This document shows positions 18,890 through 28,141 of a stretch of DNA of 64,000 nt, piece after piece. A model generated the notes under the pieces. That model saw nothing but the letters and a program-made list of their open reading frames with translations. It was not told where the DNA came from and did no database searches. This stretch comes from Balneolaceae bacterium (GTDB lineage Bacteria > Bacteroidota > Rhodothermia > Balneolales > Balneolaceae). Made by a program: the position numbers and the translations under genes. Within the stretch, counting starts at the first letter, position 1. Every line of letters starts with the position of its first letter. Location: NCBI GenBank assembly GCA_007694095.1, contig RECI01000127.1, forward strand, positions 1 to 64,000. Direction: 5' to 3'.

Positions 18890-20137
18890 TTACTGAATCG
18901 TCATTTCAACTCTTCTGTTCAGCCTTCTGGCTTCTTCAGTAGTATTTGGAACAAGAGGATTCAATTCACCCCGGCCTGCAGTTGTTATCCTGTTGGCATC
19001 GATTCCGGACTCGACAAGAAATCTCTTAACAGATGCGGCTCTTCTTTCAGAGAGTCCCTGGTTGTAGCTTTCAGAACCGATATCACATGTGTGTCCTTCA
19101 ACATGAAGGGTTTTTTCCGAATGTCTTGCAAGAGCCCTTACCACTTTGGCGAGAGTTGGTTTTGCAGCTTCACGTATAACGGATGAGTCGAAAGCAAAGA
19201 GAATATCACTGTCAATCGTGAGGTCTACACGGTCCATATCAGCAACAAGCTGCTCAAGATTGTTAAGCCTTCTTTCAAATTCATCCATTCTTTCTTGAAG
19301 TGCACGGATATGCCGCTCATTTTCATCGATTCGTGCGGTGTTGTCATGAACTCTTTCATCAATATTGCTAACCCTGTCTTCAAGTGCACTGAAACGCCTA
19401 GTATCTAATCCAGGTGTATAAGTATGCCAGTCAGCATCCCGGTCACTACTTCCGAATTTGATTTGAAGACCGGCAGTTAAAGAACTCCAGCTATCGGACG
19501 TTCTTTTGAAATTGTCAATTTCCCTATCAGGCCTTGTTCTGTGACCGTCGATCAGATCAGAGTTTGCCACGTTAAAATCATATTGTGCGAATAAATCTAA
19601 ACGCCTTCCAAGATTCACGCGTACACCTGCTCCTAATACCCCAAACAAATCAATATTCGAATGATCCTCTCCTCTGTATTCTTCGGAGTGGTTCAATTGC
19701 GGGTTGCCCATACTTGTTTCAACATCATTATATATTAATCCAAGGCCAACATTTGCATACAGATTAATCGTTTCTGAAGTAGATCCGAGCATTCTGAGGA
19801 GATTGATATGCGAGCTTACAGATGATTTTATATAGCTGTTAGTGAAATGCCTGTCATACCAGTTGCCTTCATTATTTATTCCATCTTCGTCCGAAGAAGT
19901 AAATTCCCCGAATTGAAAATTGGTTTGAATTGCAAACGTGGGATTTGCTGCATATCGCAGATTGAAGCCGAATGTTGGATCGTATTCAGTTCCAATGTTC
20001 ATGTGCCCAATCGTGATCCCCCCAAACAACCCAATGCTCAATCTGTTGGGCTCTTCATTATCCTGAGCTTCAACAGGGGAAACAATCACCAGAGATGCAA
20101 CAAGTGCAGCGATAAGTAATGTATAAAAGGTCTTCAT
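18890..20137 (-). CDS. OmpA-family outer-membrane protein (barrel plus peptidoglycan-binding domain)
   Basis: Outer-membrane barrel tethered to peptidoglycan. Signal peptide MKTFYTLLIAALVASLVIVS, then an 8-strand-type barrel (about 30-240), then a coiled coil (EDRVSNIDERVHDNTARIDE) of about 60 residues, then an OmpA C-terminal domain. The last shows the hallmarks FDSSVIREAAKPTL, EGHTCDIGSESYNQGLSERRA and NRRVEMTIQ. The usual D in GHTD is replaced by C (GHTC), with the D one place later. The ORF track starts at a TTG (20170); ATGs at 20143 and 20137 are better, and I use 20137. A strong terminator follows. It should act in envelope integrity. Confidence 0.88.
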   Translation of the reverse strand: MKTFYTLLIAALVASLVIVSPVEAQDNEEPNRLSIGLFGGITIGHMNIGTEYDPTFGFNLRYAANPTFAIQTNFQFGEFTSSDEDGINNEGNWYDRHFTNSYIKSSVSSHINLLRMLGSTSETINLYANVGLGLIYNDVETSMGNPQLNHSEEYRGEDHSNIDLFGVLGAGVRVNLGRRLDLFAQYDFNVANSDLIDGHRTRPDREIDNFKRTSDSWSSLTAGLQIKFGSSDRDADWHTYTPGLDTRRFSALEDRVSNIDERVHDNTARIDENERHIRALQERMDEFERRLNNLEQLVADMDRVDLTIDSDILFAFDSSVIREAAKPTLAKVVRALARHSEKTLHVEGHTCDIGSESYNQGLSERRAASVKRFLVESGIDANRITTAGRGELNPLVPNTTEEARRLNRRVEMTIQ

Positions 20138-20439
20138 ATTCATTATGGGTTTTTTGTTAGTATTTGACAACCTTTTGATTCGGATATTATATGACGGCCA
20201 TGGGTTAATTGTTCCCTATTTGATCATCTTTCTCTTACATTTCAACAGGCTGTATTGTCTTGCTTAAGTGTACTAACTTACTTGTATCAATCAGGTACAC
20301 AATATTACGAAATATTCACAATTTACGGAATTATTCAATTAATATCCTTTTAACACTTTACTCTAAGCTGTTACAAGATTCAGGAGTACTTTACACTCTT
20401 CAAATTACAGAATATTAACAATGATGTAAATAATTTATT

Positions 20440-20472
20440 TTTGGTAACATCCAAATCTTCAAAATAATTTCC
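20440..20472 (+). promoter_or_regulatory. Possible Bacteroidota-type promoter ahead of the tyrosine phenol-lyase-like gene
   Basis: TTTG at 20440-20443 and TAATTTCC at 20465-20472 are separated by 21 bases, a partial match to the -33 TTTG / -7 TAnnTTTG pattern. The start would fall about 35 bases before the ATG. The remaining gap 20138-20439 also has a TTGACA with a nearby TTATAT at 20164-20192, but no gene or RNA that I recognise. Confidence 0.3.
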
Positions 20473-20511
20473 GAAAAATAAAATCGCCACTAAAATTTAA
20501 TTATTATAAAA

Positions 20512-21888
20512 ATGAAACATCGCTCATGGGCTGAACCCTATAAGATAAAAATGGTGGAACCGGTCCGTATAACATCAAGATTTGAACGGGAAAAAGCCAT
20601 TGAAGATGCCGGTTACAATACTTTCCTCTTGAAATCAGCTGATGTCTATATCGACCTGCTTACCGACAGCGGTACCTCTGCAATGAGCGACCGCCAATGG
20701 GCAGGTCTGATGCTTGGCGATGAATCGTATGCCGGCAGCAAGAATTTCTACCATCTGGAAGAAGCTGTTCAAAAATATTATGGATACAAACATCTGGTCC
20801 CAACTCACCAGGGTCGCGCGGCAGAGCACATCATTTCTCAATTATTAATAAAAAAAGGGGATATCATTCCCGGGAATATGTATTTCACTACAACAAAATT
20901 GCACCAGGAGCTGGCTGGTGGCACTTTTGTGGATGTAATTATCGATGAAGCCCACGACCCTGAAAACGAACATCCATTTAAAGCAAATGTAGATCTCAAT
21001 AAGCTCGAAAACCTGATTAAGAAGTATGGCGCTGAACGGATCCCATATGTATCTATCGCAACAACTGTAAACATGGCCGGGGGTCAGCCGATTTCTCTTG
21101 AAAATCTGCATGAAGTGCGGTCACTCACACAAAAATACGGGATTAAGATAATTCATGACATGACCCGTGTCGCCGAAAACGCATATATCATAAAGGAAAG
21201 AGAACCGGGATATGCTGACAGGGAAGTATCTGAAATCGTACGTGAAATCTGCAATTTAACAGACGGCGCAACGATGAGTGCCAAAAAGGATGCACTCGTT
21301 AATATTGGCGGCTTTCTCGCTGTTAACGATGATGAGCTATTCGACCGTGCCCGTAACATGGTTGTGATCTATGAAGGGCTGCACACCTATGGCGGCATGG
21401 CCGGACGCGACATGGAAGCCCTGGCAATCGGTATAGGCGAATCTGTTGATTATAACCACATTAAAGCACGGGTAGGCCAGGTATATTATCTCGGTGAGAA
21501 AATCATAAACATGGGAATTCCTATTGTAAAACCCATAGGAACCCATGGCGTATTCCTGAATGCCAAAAAAATGCTTTCACATCTTTCTAAAGATAAACTG
21601 CCAGCCCAGGCGCTTGCCGCCGCATTATATCTTGACTCCGGAGTCCGGGCTATGGAACGCGGTGTGGTTTCAGCCGGCCGAAATCCGGAAAACGGTGACC
21701 ATAATTATCCTGAACTTGAATTAGTACGCCTAACAGTTCCGCGCAGGGTTTATACCCAGGCCCACATGGATGTTGTAGCAGAATCGGTTGAGGTTGTTTA
21801 TGAAGAGCGAAATAAAATAACCGGGCTAAAATTTGTTTACGAACCCCGATACCTCAGGTTTTTTCAATCAAGGTTTGAGATTTTGTAA
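20512..21888 (+). CDS. tpl: Tyrosine phenol-lyase-like PLP enzyme (beta-eliminating lyase)
   Basis: Cytosolic PLP enzyme of the tryptophanase/tyrosine phenol-lyase family, 458 aa, full length. Tyrosine phenol-lyase cleaves L-tyrosine to phenol, pyruvate and ammonia. The PLP-lysine is in TMSAKKDALVNIGG (second Lys, K259). Substrate-specific positions match tyrosine phenol-lyase rather than tryptophanase: FTTT with T126 (tryptophanases have DTT), M381 and R383 in VRAMERG (tryptophanases have VEIG/IEIG), and F450-F451 in LRFFQSRF. Offsets to the Citrobacter enzyme are a constant +2, from memory of the family. It also lacks the extra loop of E. coli TnaA. It has no operon partner; the next gene is on the opposite strand. 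Confidence 0.8.
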   Translation: MKHRSWAEPYKIKMVEPVRITSRFEREKAIEDAGYNTFLLKSADVYIDLLTDSGTSAMSDRQWAGLMLGDESYAGSKNFYHLEEAVQKYYGYKHLVPTHQGRAAEHIISQLLIKKGDIIPGNMYFTTTKLHQELAGGTFVDVIIDEAHDPENEHPFKANVDLNKLENLIKKYGAERIPYVSIATTVNMAGGQPISLENLHEVRSLTQKYGIKIIHDMTRVAENAYIIKEREPGYADREVSEIVREICNLTDGATMSAKKDALVNIGGFLAVNDDELFDRARNMVVIYEGLHTYGGMAGRDMEALAIGIGESVDYNHIKARVGQVYYLGEKIINMGIPIVKPIGTHGVFLNAKKMLSHLSKDKLPAQALAAALYLDSGVRAMERGVVSAGRNPENGDHNYPELELVRLTVPRRVYTQAHMDVVAESVEVVYEERNKITGLKFVYEPRYLRFFQSRFEIL

Positions 21889-21901
21889 TCACAAAGAAAA
21901 T

Positions 21902-22429
21902 CTATTTCTGATTGAAAATCTGATCAATGAAAACAATATCATCAAGTTTATTAGCCAATTGCTGAGTGGCAAACTCAATTTCAATGATTGCCCTGGCATA
22001 TATGTAATAGATTCCTTCATCTGAATGATCTGTCTCAATGTCAATTTCAACTCCTGATAAATCCATTTCACGAACCGCATTTCGAAGTTTAATAATAAAG
22101 GCAGGCGTTTCATATCCTGAAGCATCAGGAGTATCGGTAAGGATACGCCTTGTTTGTTCCGCGAGCCTGTCTATTTCAAAACGCACATTATTCACAGCCG
22201 TTTCCTGTGCAAATGCTGCTGCGTAGGTTGAATCGTATGATGATGCCATGGAATAACCATAAAATGCAAGGCTGTCAACAGATGAATGGACTGCTGACTG
22301 AAACCAGGCCGGTACAGGGCTTACGATCTCTTCAGCAACAACTGGTACAGCTTCTTCAATCAAAGGCTCAGACGGTGAGCATGAGGCAAGAATAATTATT
22401 AGAGACAGGAATCCCGACAGGTTTTTCAT
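21902..22429 (-). CDS. LPP20-like lipoprotein
   Basis: A 175-aa lipoprotein. Signal MKNLSGFLSLIIILASC has the lipobox Cys at residue 17. The mature part has PAWFQSAVHSS, a GYSMASSY segment, a helical ETAVNNVRFEIDRLAEQTRRI stretch and a final IYYIYARAIIEIEFA strand, the layout of the LPP20/LpoB-like fold found in many Gram-negative lipoproteins. Its function is unknown. It follows the htrA gene by five bases on the same strand, so it is probably co-transcribed with the protease and may work in envelope quality control. Confidence 0.65.
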   Translation of the reverse strand: MKNLSGFLSLIIILASCSPSEPLIEEAVPVVAEEIVSPVPAWFQSAVHSSVDSLAFYGYSMASSYDSTYAAAFAQETAVNNVRFEIDRLAEQTRRILTDTPDASGYETPAFIIKLRNAVREMDLSGVEIDIETDHSDEGIYYIYARAIIEIEFATQQLANKLDDIVFIDQIFNQK

Positions 22430-22434
22430 TTGAT

Positions 22435-23982
22435 TTATTGAAGCTTGAAGTGGCCAATCGAACCGCTTTCTGTTCGGACTTTCAGGTCAATCGGTGTCTT
22501 GTTTTTTAAGGATGTTGTAATTTCATTTTCAATCACCATTAAATCATCGGCTTCTTTGCCGTTTACCTCAAGCAATTCTGAACCTTCTTTGATCCCCCTG
22601 TTCCATGCTTGTGAGTAAGATTGAACCCTGAAGAAATAAATATTAAACTTCAGTGGATTTTCAGGAGTAGCCAGGCCTCTCAGTGTAAAACCAAGTTCTT
22701 CAAAATCTTTCTGTTCAATACCCCGTTCCCTTCCATTTTCAGGAATTTCATCAAAATATTGCAATTCATCTTCGCTGTCGAATTGTTCAATAATTGGAGC
22801 CTCTGCAATAGTGACTTCCCTTTCTTTAAGCGTAAGCGGTTGCAAGAACGTCTGGCCCCGTCGCCAGATTTTGAGTTCTATTACATCACCCGGACGAAAC
22901 ATGGCAACTTTTTCCTGTAAAGAATTTGATTCATTAACCCTGTCACCGTTTATTGCAAGTATTACATCATCAGGGCGTAAATCTGCTTCTGATGCGGCAC
23001 TGTTTCTTCCGATGCCATTGATCAACACCCCTTCGATACGGTCAAGATTAATCCGGCGTGCGGTTCTGTCATCAACGGTTTGGATTCCAACGCCCATCAT
23101 GCCACGTTTAACTTCACCATATTCAATTATATCACTTGCCACTTTTAACGCGAGATTACTCGGAACAGCAAAACCATAACCCTGGTATGTACCACTTTGT
23201 GTAGCTATTGCAGTATTTATACCAATCAATTCACCACTTGTGTTCACGAGTGCCCCGCCACTGTTACCGCGATTGATGGCAGCATCCGTCTGTATAAAGC
23301 TTTCAATTCGGTATTCGTCATTAATAATCTGAACATCCCGGCTTAATGCACCAACTATTCCTGCTGTAACTGTTGATCTGAGCCGGAATGGATTTCCAAT
23401 CGCAAGCACCCACTCTCCCACTTCAACCCTGTCGGAATTACCAATAATTGCAGGCTGCAGACCGGTAACGTCTATTTTAAGAACAGCAAGATCCGTACTC
23501 GGATCTCTGCCCACAACTCGTGCATCAAATGTTCGCTTATCATCGAGAGTTACTGAAATTCCATCGCGAAGGGCGTCTTCAATAACATGATTATTTGTAA
23601 GTATATATCCGTCTGATGTAATAATAACACCAGAACCTACCGTACGGGCGCGTGGCGGCATAAAACGGTCCCAAAACCCATTTTCATCTTCACCGCCCCC
23701 ACCATTTCTCATTTCCCTGCTTCTGTTTGAAATCACAGTTTCAATATATACAACCGTGGGAGTAACATTTTTTGCTGCATTTCTGAATACAAACCTGTCA
23801 TCAATTTTTTCAAGGTCTTCATTACTCCAGAAAGGCATATCACTACGGTTTACTTCTGTAATTCGCACTTCAGCCATGTCAAAAGAAAATGACCCTTGCC
23901 TAAAAAGCATGAGTATCATCCCAAACATGATACCGATGAGCAAAAGCAGAATTCCTGAAAGTATTTTATCTCGAATTTTCAT
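22435..23982 (-). CDS. HtrA/DegP-family periplasmic serine protease
   Basis: Membrane-anchored periplasmic protease, 515 aa. One N-terminal helix (about 9-27) anchors it. The trypsin-like domain has the catalytic triad as NNHVIED (His), STDLAVLKID (Asp) and NRGNSGGAL (Ser). A first PDZ domain follows (MMGVGIQTVDDRTARRINL...GVLINGIGRNSAAS) and a second, weaker PDZ is at the C-terminus (SYSQAWNRGIKEGSELLEVNG). This is the DegS/DegQ layout. It should degrade or refold damaged envelope proteins. It lies one base from the recO stop and five bases from the LPP20-like gene, forming a tight run. Confidence 0.92.
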   Translation of the reverse strand: MKIRDKILSGILLLLIGIMFGMILMLFRQGSFSFDMAEVRITEVNRSDMPFWSNEDLEKIDDRFVFRNAAKNVTPTVVYIETVISNRSREMRNGGGGEDENGFWDRFMPPRARTVGSGVIITSDGYILTNNHVIEDALRDGISVTLDDKRTFDARVVGRDPSTDLAVLKIDVTGLQPAIIGNSDRVEVGEWVLAIGNPFRLRSTVTAGIVGALSRDVQIINDEYRIESFIQTDAAINRGNSGGALVNTSGELIGINTAIATQSGTYQGYGFAVPSNLALKVASDIIEYGEVKRGMMGVGIQTVDDRTARRINLDRIEGVLINGIGRNSAASEADLRPDDVILAINGDRVNESNSLQEKVAMFRPGDVIELKIWRRGQTFLQPLTLKEREVTIAEAPIIEQFDSEDELQYFDEIPENGRERGIEQKDFEELGFTLRGLATPENPLKFNIYFFRVQSYSQAWNRGIKEGSELLEVNGKEADDLMVIENEITTSLKNKTPIDLKVRTESGSIGHFKLQ

Positions 23983-23983
23983 A

Positions 23984-24727
23984 TCAGTGATTTAAAATCT
24001 GGTCAAAAATGCTATCTGAAGACCGCGGTTTTACGCTGCCAACGTGATAACGAATATATCTGTCTAAATATTCAATTAGCTCGCTTAGTTCACTTTTTGA
24101 TAAATTATTTTCAAATATTGAAGATTTATTTTTGAGTAAAATAGCTTTCAGAAATATAAGTTGACCTTCTGAGAGTAATAACGAATGTGCCCCCTCAGCT
24201 GTGTTGGTTAACGTACCTGATTCGATATTCATATAGCCACGTGCAGGTAATTTTGTTTCAATCTGTTCATTTACCTGCAGGCCTATACCGATGTAATGAA
24301 TGATCCTGGTTTGAATGTATGGAAAATATTTTCTAGAAACATCCGGCCTTCCATTTATCCACTCCAACAGTTTTACAAGGAAATCGAACAGGGATTCATT
24401 GACTTCATTTTCGTGTATTACCTGATTTACAAGCTCCATGGTAGTAACTGTAATCGCCATTTTTTCCACATCATGCCTCAATGCATCCAGTTTAACAAGA
24501 AATGAAACATCAGAAAGAGTTTGAATCGAACGCGTGGATTTATAATAAAAAACCGATTCAAGAACCTGTCCCGGCACTAAAAAGGATGCAAATTTACTTT
24601 TCGGTCGTTTTGCACCTTTTGCAATCACAGAAACAAGCCCGTTATTGCGGGTAAACAAAGAAGCGATCAGGCTCGATTCACTGTAATCAATTGTTCTCAA
24701 TACTATGGCATCTGTTTTTATAATCAT
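23984..24727 (-). CDS. recO: RecO, DNA repair and recombination mediator
   Basis: Cytosolic RecFOR-pathway protein that helps load RecA on SSB-coated DNA. The 247-aa product has the N-terminal OB fold typical of RecO (MIIKTDAIVLRTIDYSESSLIASLFT, then LVSVIAKGAKRPKSKFASFL) and a helical C-terminal part. No zinc-binding Cys cluster is seen in the C-terminal part, as in many RecO proteins. The ATG at 24727 matches the family start. It reads into htrA with a one-base gap. Confidence 0.9.
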   Translation of the reverse strand: MIIKTDAIVLRTIDYSESSLIASLFTRNNGLVSVIAKGAKRPKSKFASFLVPGQVLESVFYYKSTRSIQTLSDVSFLVKLDALRHDVEKMAITVTTMELVNQVIHENEVNESLFDFLVKLLEWINGRPDVSRKYFPYIQTRIIHYIGIGLQVNEQIETKLPARGYMNIESGTLTNTAEGAHSLLLSEGQLIFLKAILLKNKSSIFENNLSKSELSELIEYLDRYIRYHVGSVKPRSSDSIFDQILNH

Positions 24728-24788
24728 ATAAAGCTTTTACGAAACCCGATGTATCAGCTGAATGGATGCAGATGAACAGGAAAAAAAA

Positions 24789-27302
24789 TCAATCATGCAT
24801 CATTTTTTTATCTTCAAGCCATTGTACCATCGAAGGAAGGAACGTAAGAGCTATGAAGAGGGTCATTCCGATACCAACTACCGCCATGATTCCGATTGAC
24901 TGAAGCCCGGGATGAGTCGTAAAAAGAAGCCCTGAAAAACCCATCATTGTAGTAAAAGAGCCTATAGTGATATGCTGCCCGGTACTCGAGAGAACCTCCC
25001 ACATATTTTTCCTCCCCTCGTCCCTGAAACGGTGGGCAAGGTGAACTCCATTATCGCAACCAATACCTAAAACTGCCGGCAATACAACAAGATTATAGAA
25101 ATTGAATTTCAGTCCGAATATCAACATAATACCAAAAAGCCAAAGCAGTCCGATGATTAATGGAATCAATGCAATTAACGACCACCTGAGATTTCCAAAG
25201 GAAATAAGAATAAAGAAAAATACTATGATGAAAGTAGCAACAACCATGTAGGGGCTTTCCTCACGCATGAGTTCCAGCATGGACGCCGCCACAATCGATG
25301 TACTTGCAGCATGATATATTTTACCGTTATTGAGCTGTATTTCTGAAATTTCTTCCTTAAAGGCAATGGAACGTAATCCATCAGACAAGCTTGTGTTCGG
25401 ATAAACAATTACGAACCGTCCGATTTCGCCATCCCGGGTGGTAAACCGGTTTTTGAGGAAGTCGGGTATTAATTCTTCATCCAACGGTTCGGTTGTCTGG
25501 GAACCTCTTCTTAGAATATCCAGTGTTTCATTTTCCTGGTTAACAATAAATGTGTTTTGCAGTAGCCGTCTGACTTCACCTATATATTGCAGCTTTTCAT
25601 TTGCCAGTTCCCGGTTTGGCGGAAATCGTTCCTGGAGAGCTTCAACGTCCAGAATCATTGTCTCCGGGTTGCTTCGTTTTCTTTCCCTTAAAATCTCGAG
25701 GATTTCGAAAACATCTTCGTCATTATCGGCAATTATATATGCCGGGTTCCTCCTGCTGCTTTGATCCACACCACTCGTGAAATCCCTGAATTGTTCATAT
25801 TCTTCGAAAACCGGCTCCAGTTTCCCGAAATTGTATTCAAACCGAAGGTTACCGGATAAACCAATAACTATTACAGAAACCAAAACACCGAATATGACAA
25901 TAGTCCTAGAATAAGGAAACTTTTTTATTACCGGATTGATTTCCACTTTATCAGAGCGTTTTATAAGCAAAATCCAGTGCCATCGGTCGAATATCACCAA
26001 CAGGGCAGGTAGTAAAAATAGCATACATGCAAGTGCCAGGATGATGCCTGTACCTGCTATAAATCCAAATTCAGAGAAACCTCTGAAATCGGCAAACATC
26101 AAAACATAAAGAGCAGAGGCAGTGGTAATTGCACTGACAAAAATAGCAGTACCGGTTCTCTGGTAAGCTTCGAGTACACTTCTTTGTACACTTTTTCCTG
26201 AAGAACGGAATTCGATATAGCGGGCGTAATAATGAATGCCATAATCAATTCCAAGCCCAAACAGAATCACAAAAAGTACAGATGTCATGGTGTTTAAAAC
26301 ACCAAGGTAGAAGTAAGTTATGCCGAAAGTCCACAGGAGACTCACCATAAGTGGAATCCCAATAACGAGTACCGGAACAGGTGTTCTGATTAGGTGCTGC
26401 CAAAACGAATGCCTTTGCTTACTGTGATCACCCCTTTTGTAATTAATGTACTTTTTTGAGCCAAAGTAAAACATTACCAACAGGATAACACTGCTGAAAC
26501 CGAGTGCGAAACTGTTGAAAACGTCATTCATAATGGATTCAAACTCATTGAGGTGACGTTTCAAACGTCCACCGAAACGTACTTCCATTTCCGGGTGAAA
26601 AGAAGCTGGATCCAATGAAGCGATTAACCCTTCATAAGCTTCAAACATGTCCTCAAGGTACCGAATATCACTTTGTGGGCCGGTAGGATACAGGGTTAGA
26701 ATGACAAGGGTGCTGTCGTCACTTGCAGGATACTCTGCCGGGATTAAATCATCATAGGCTTCCTGGAAACGGTCGATATTGGGATCATCTGTAACTTCAT
26801 CAAAATCGTCATCAAAATCATCAAGAAAATCCACAAAAAAGGGATTGGCTTCCTGGCGGGCGATTTCTATTTCATCTTCTAAAAATTCTATAATCTCTTC
26901 AAGCTCGCTTACTGTTGCCAGGTAAAGTGCGTTGTCTTTCAGAACATCTGTATCCCGGCGAAATTCTGCCCTGTTAAAAAAATTGAAATCACGCCTGGGA
27001 TAATAAAGCTCGAGGCTTCGTTCTGCTAATAATTCGGCAAATGCAACATTAGCTTCGAAGTCGGGCGATTTAATCGCCACTCTCATTTCCGTCTCACCTC
27101 CCGAAACCTCCTGGAGCTGGTTCAATGCCATCACATTAGGATGAGTTTTTGGCAACAGGTTGGCTATATCGGTATCAACACTCAGTTTTATGGCGTAATT
27201 GCCTGCAAACAGCGCTGTTACCAATGCAATAACAACAACCCAAAACGGATAACGGATATTAAACTCAACAATCGGCTGTAATAATCGAATAATTTGATGC
27301 AT
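24789..27302 (-). CDS. RND/MMPL-superfamily exporter (Patched-like, HpnN-like)
   Basis: Inner-membrane protein of 837 aa with the two-fold RND layout. There is one N-terminal helix, a periplasmic loop of about 200 residues, six helices, a second periplasmic loop and five to six more helices. Each half has the proton-relay-type motif in its fourth helix region: LFGLGIDYGIHYYARY and LGIGCDNGVHLAHRF. The length is close to HpnN-type hopanoid or lipid exporters and it lacks the bulky loops of AcrB. An acidic insertion (DFLDDFDDDFDEVTDD) occurs in the first loop. No membrane-fusion or TolC gene adjoins, so substrate and outer-membrane partner are unknown; a lipid cargo is inference. Confidence 0.82.
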   Translation of the reverse strand: MHQIIRLLQPIVEFNIRYPFWVVVIALVTALFAGNYAIKLSVDTDIANLLPKTHPNVMALNQLQEVSGGETEMRVAIKSPDFEANVAFAELLAERSLELYYPRRDFNFFNRAEFRRDTDVLKDNALYLATVSELEEIIEFLEDEIEIARQEANPFFVDFLDDFDDDFDEVTDDPNIDRFQEAYDDLIPAEYPASDDSTLVILTLYPTGPQSDIRYLEDMFEAYEGLIASLDPASFHPEMEVRFGGRLKRHLNEFESIMNDVFNSFALGFSSVILLVMFYFGSKKYINYKRGDHSKQRHSFWQHLIRTPVPVLVIGIPLMVSLLWTFGITYFYLGVLNTMTSVLFVILFGLGIDYGIHYYARYIEFRSSGKSVQRSVLEAYQRTGTAIFVSAITTASALYVLMFADFRGFSEFGFIAGTGIILALACMLFLLPALLVIFDRWHWILLIKRSDKVEINPVIKKFPYSRTIVIFGVLVSVIVIGLSGNLRFEYNFGKLEPVFEEYEQFRDFTSGVDQSSRRNPAYIIADNDEDVFEILEILRERKRSNPETMILDVEALQERFPPNRELANEKLQYIGEVRRLLQNTFIVNQENETLDILRRGSQTTEPLDEELIPDFLKNRFTTRDGEIGRFVIVYPNTSLSDGLRSIAFKEEISEIQLNNGKIYHAASTSIVAASMLELMREESPYMVVATFIIVFFFILISFGNLRWSLIALIPLIIGLLWLFGIMLIFGLKFNFYNLVVLPAVLGIGCDNGVHLAHRFRDEGRKNMWEVLSSTGQHITIGSFTTMMGFSGLLFTTHPGLQSIGIMAVVGIGMTLFIALTFLPSMVQWLEDKKMMHD

Positions 27303-27637
27303 TATGAATCTTGGTATTTAACCGGATAAATCATGAAAAATAAGCAAATTCCCTTAAAGATTAGTTCGCTATAATGAATTATTACAGTTGAATGTTCATG
27401 CTGCATAAATTTTCCGTTGAAATTCCAACCGCTGATTTTATTTGAATGGGCATCAGCCTGAAGTTTACTTCTTTATTAGTCAGTTTTTTGAAATTATGAT
27501 AATTTAACACTTACACTCATTGATTGATTAACCAACGTAGTAATCCCGGTTTAATTGATTGAAACCGGATTAATGTTAACTTTTTTAATGACGGGATATT
27601 ATTACCATTTAATCACATTTAAAATACAAAACATGTA
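27303..27637. other. 335-base divergent gap
   Basis: AT-rich region between the divergent RND exporter and the first gene of the HTTM cassette. It should hold both promoters, but I find no convincing box, RNA gene or repeat. There is no ORF with coding character. Confidence 0.5.
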
Positions 27638-28141
27638 ATGAATACTGAACAAACAAAGCGAGGCATAAAAGTGATTGGCATCATTCTGTTGATCTATGCC
27701 GTTTTAGTTGCAACTCATGAAGGGGAGTTTTGGCCGTTCAGTATCTACCCGATGTTTTCGCAGGCAGGTAATCCGTGGACCCGCGCGATGGTTATCGATG
27801 TAACCGATGTACCAGACGAAATAATGTGGCAGCTTCAGAATCCAGATCAAAAAACCGGCCCTCCGGTTTCTATGCGCGAAATAGGCGTTGACCAAATCGA
27901 CTATTCCAACTTTATCTCTAAAACCGAAGACTGGACCGGCTCACGCAGGGATGCAGTCAGATTGATGTTTGGCCCTGATAATATCGGGAACAGCCGATGG
28001 ATGGCAGCCAAAGTACACGGAAAAATGATTGGCAGCGATTCGGTGGCCGTCACCATCCAGCCGTTTCTTCTGGTCACGGCTGATTCGGTGTACATGAATC
28101 CGCTGCTTGATGAATCTCATTATTTCAGGGGTGGACATTAG
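27638..28141 (+). CDS. Small single-helix membrane protein, partner of an HTTM-like protein (cassette A)
   Basis: Function unknown. The 167-aa product has one N-terminal transmembrane helix (about 10-27, VIGIILLIYAVLVAT). Directly after it comes EGEFWPFSIYPMFS, and then a soluble, probably periplasmic domain of about 120 residues with beta-strand character (SVAVTIQPFLLVTADSVY). The stop codon TAG shares its G with the GTG start of the HTTM-like gene, so the pair is translationally coupled. The gene at 30451-30936 has the same plan (one helix, then SEPWPAFVFPGFK) and also precedes an HTTM-like gene, so these are probably distant paralogues. Confidence 0.65.
   Translation: MNTEQTKRGIKVIGIILLIYAVLVATHEGEFWPFSIYPMFSQAGNPWTRAMVIDVTDVPDEIMWQLQNPDQKTGPPVSMREIGVDQIDYSNFISKTEDWTGSRRDAVRLMFGPDNIGNSRWMAAKVHGKMIGSDSVAVTIQPFLLVTADSVYMNPLLDESHYFRGGH

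Noticed and set aside
20512-21888. Calling the PLP lyase tryptophanase
   Set aside because: Specificity residues and the missing loop favour tyrosine phenol-lyase, so tryptophanase is kept only as an alternative.
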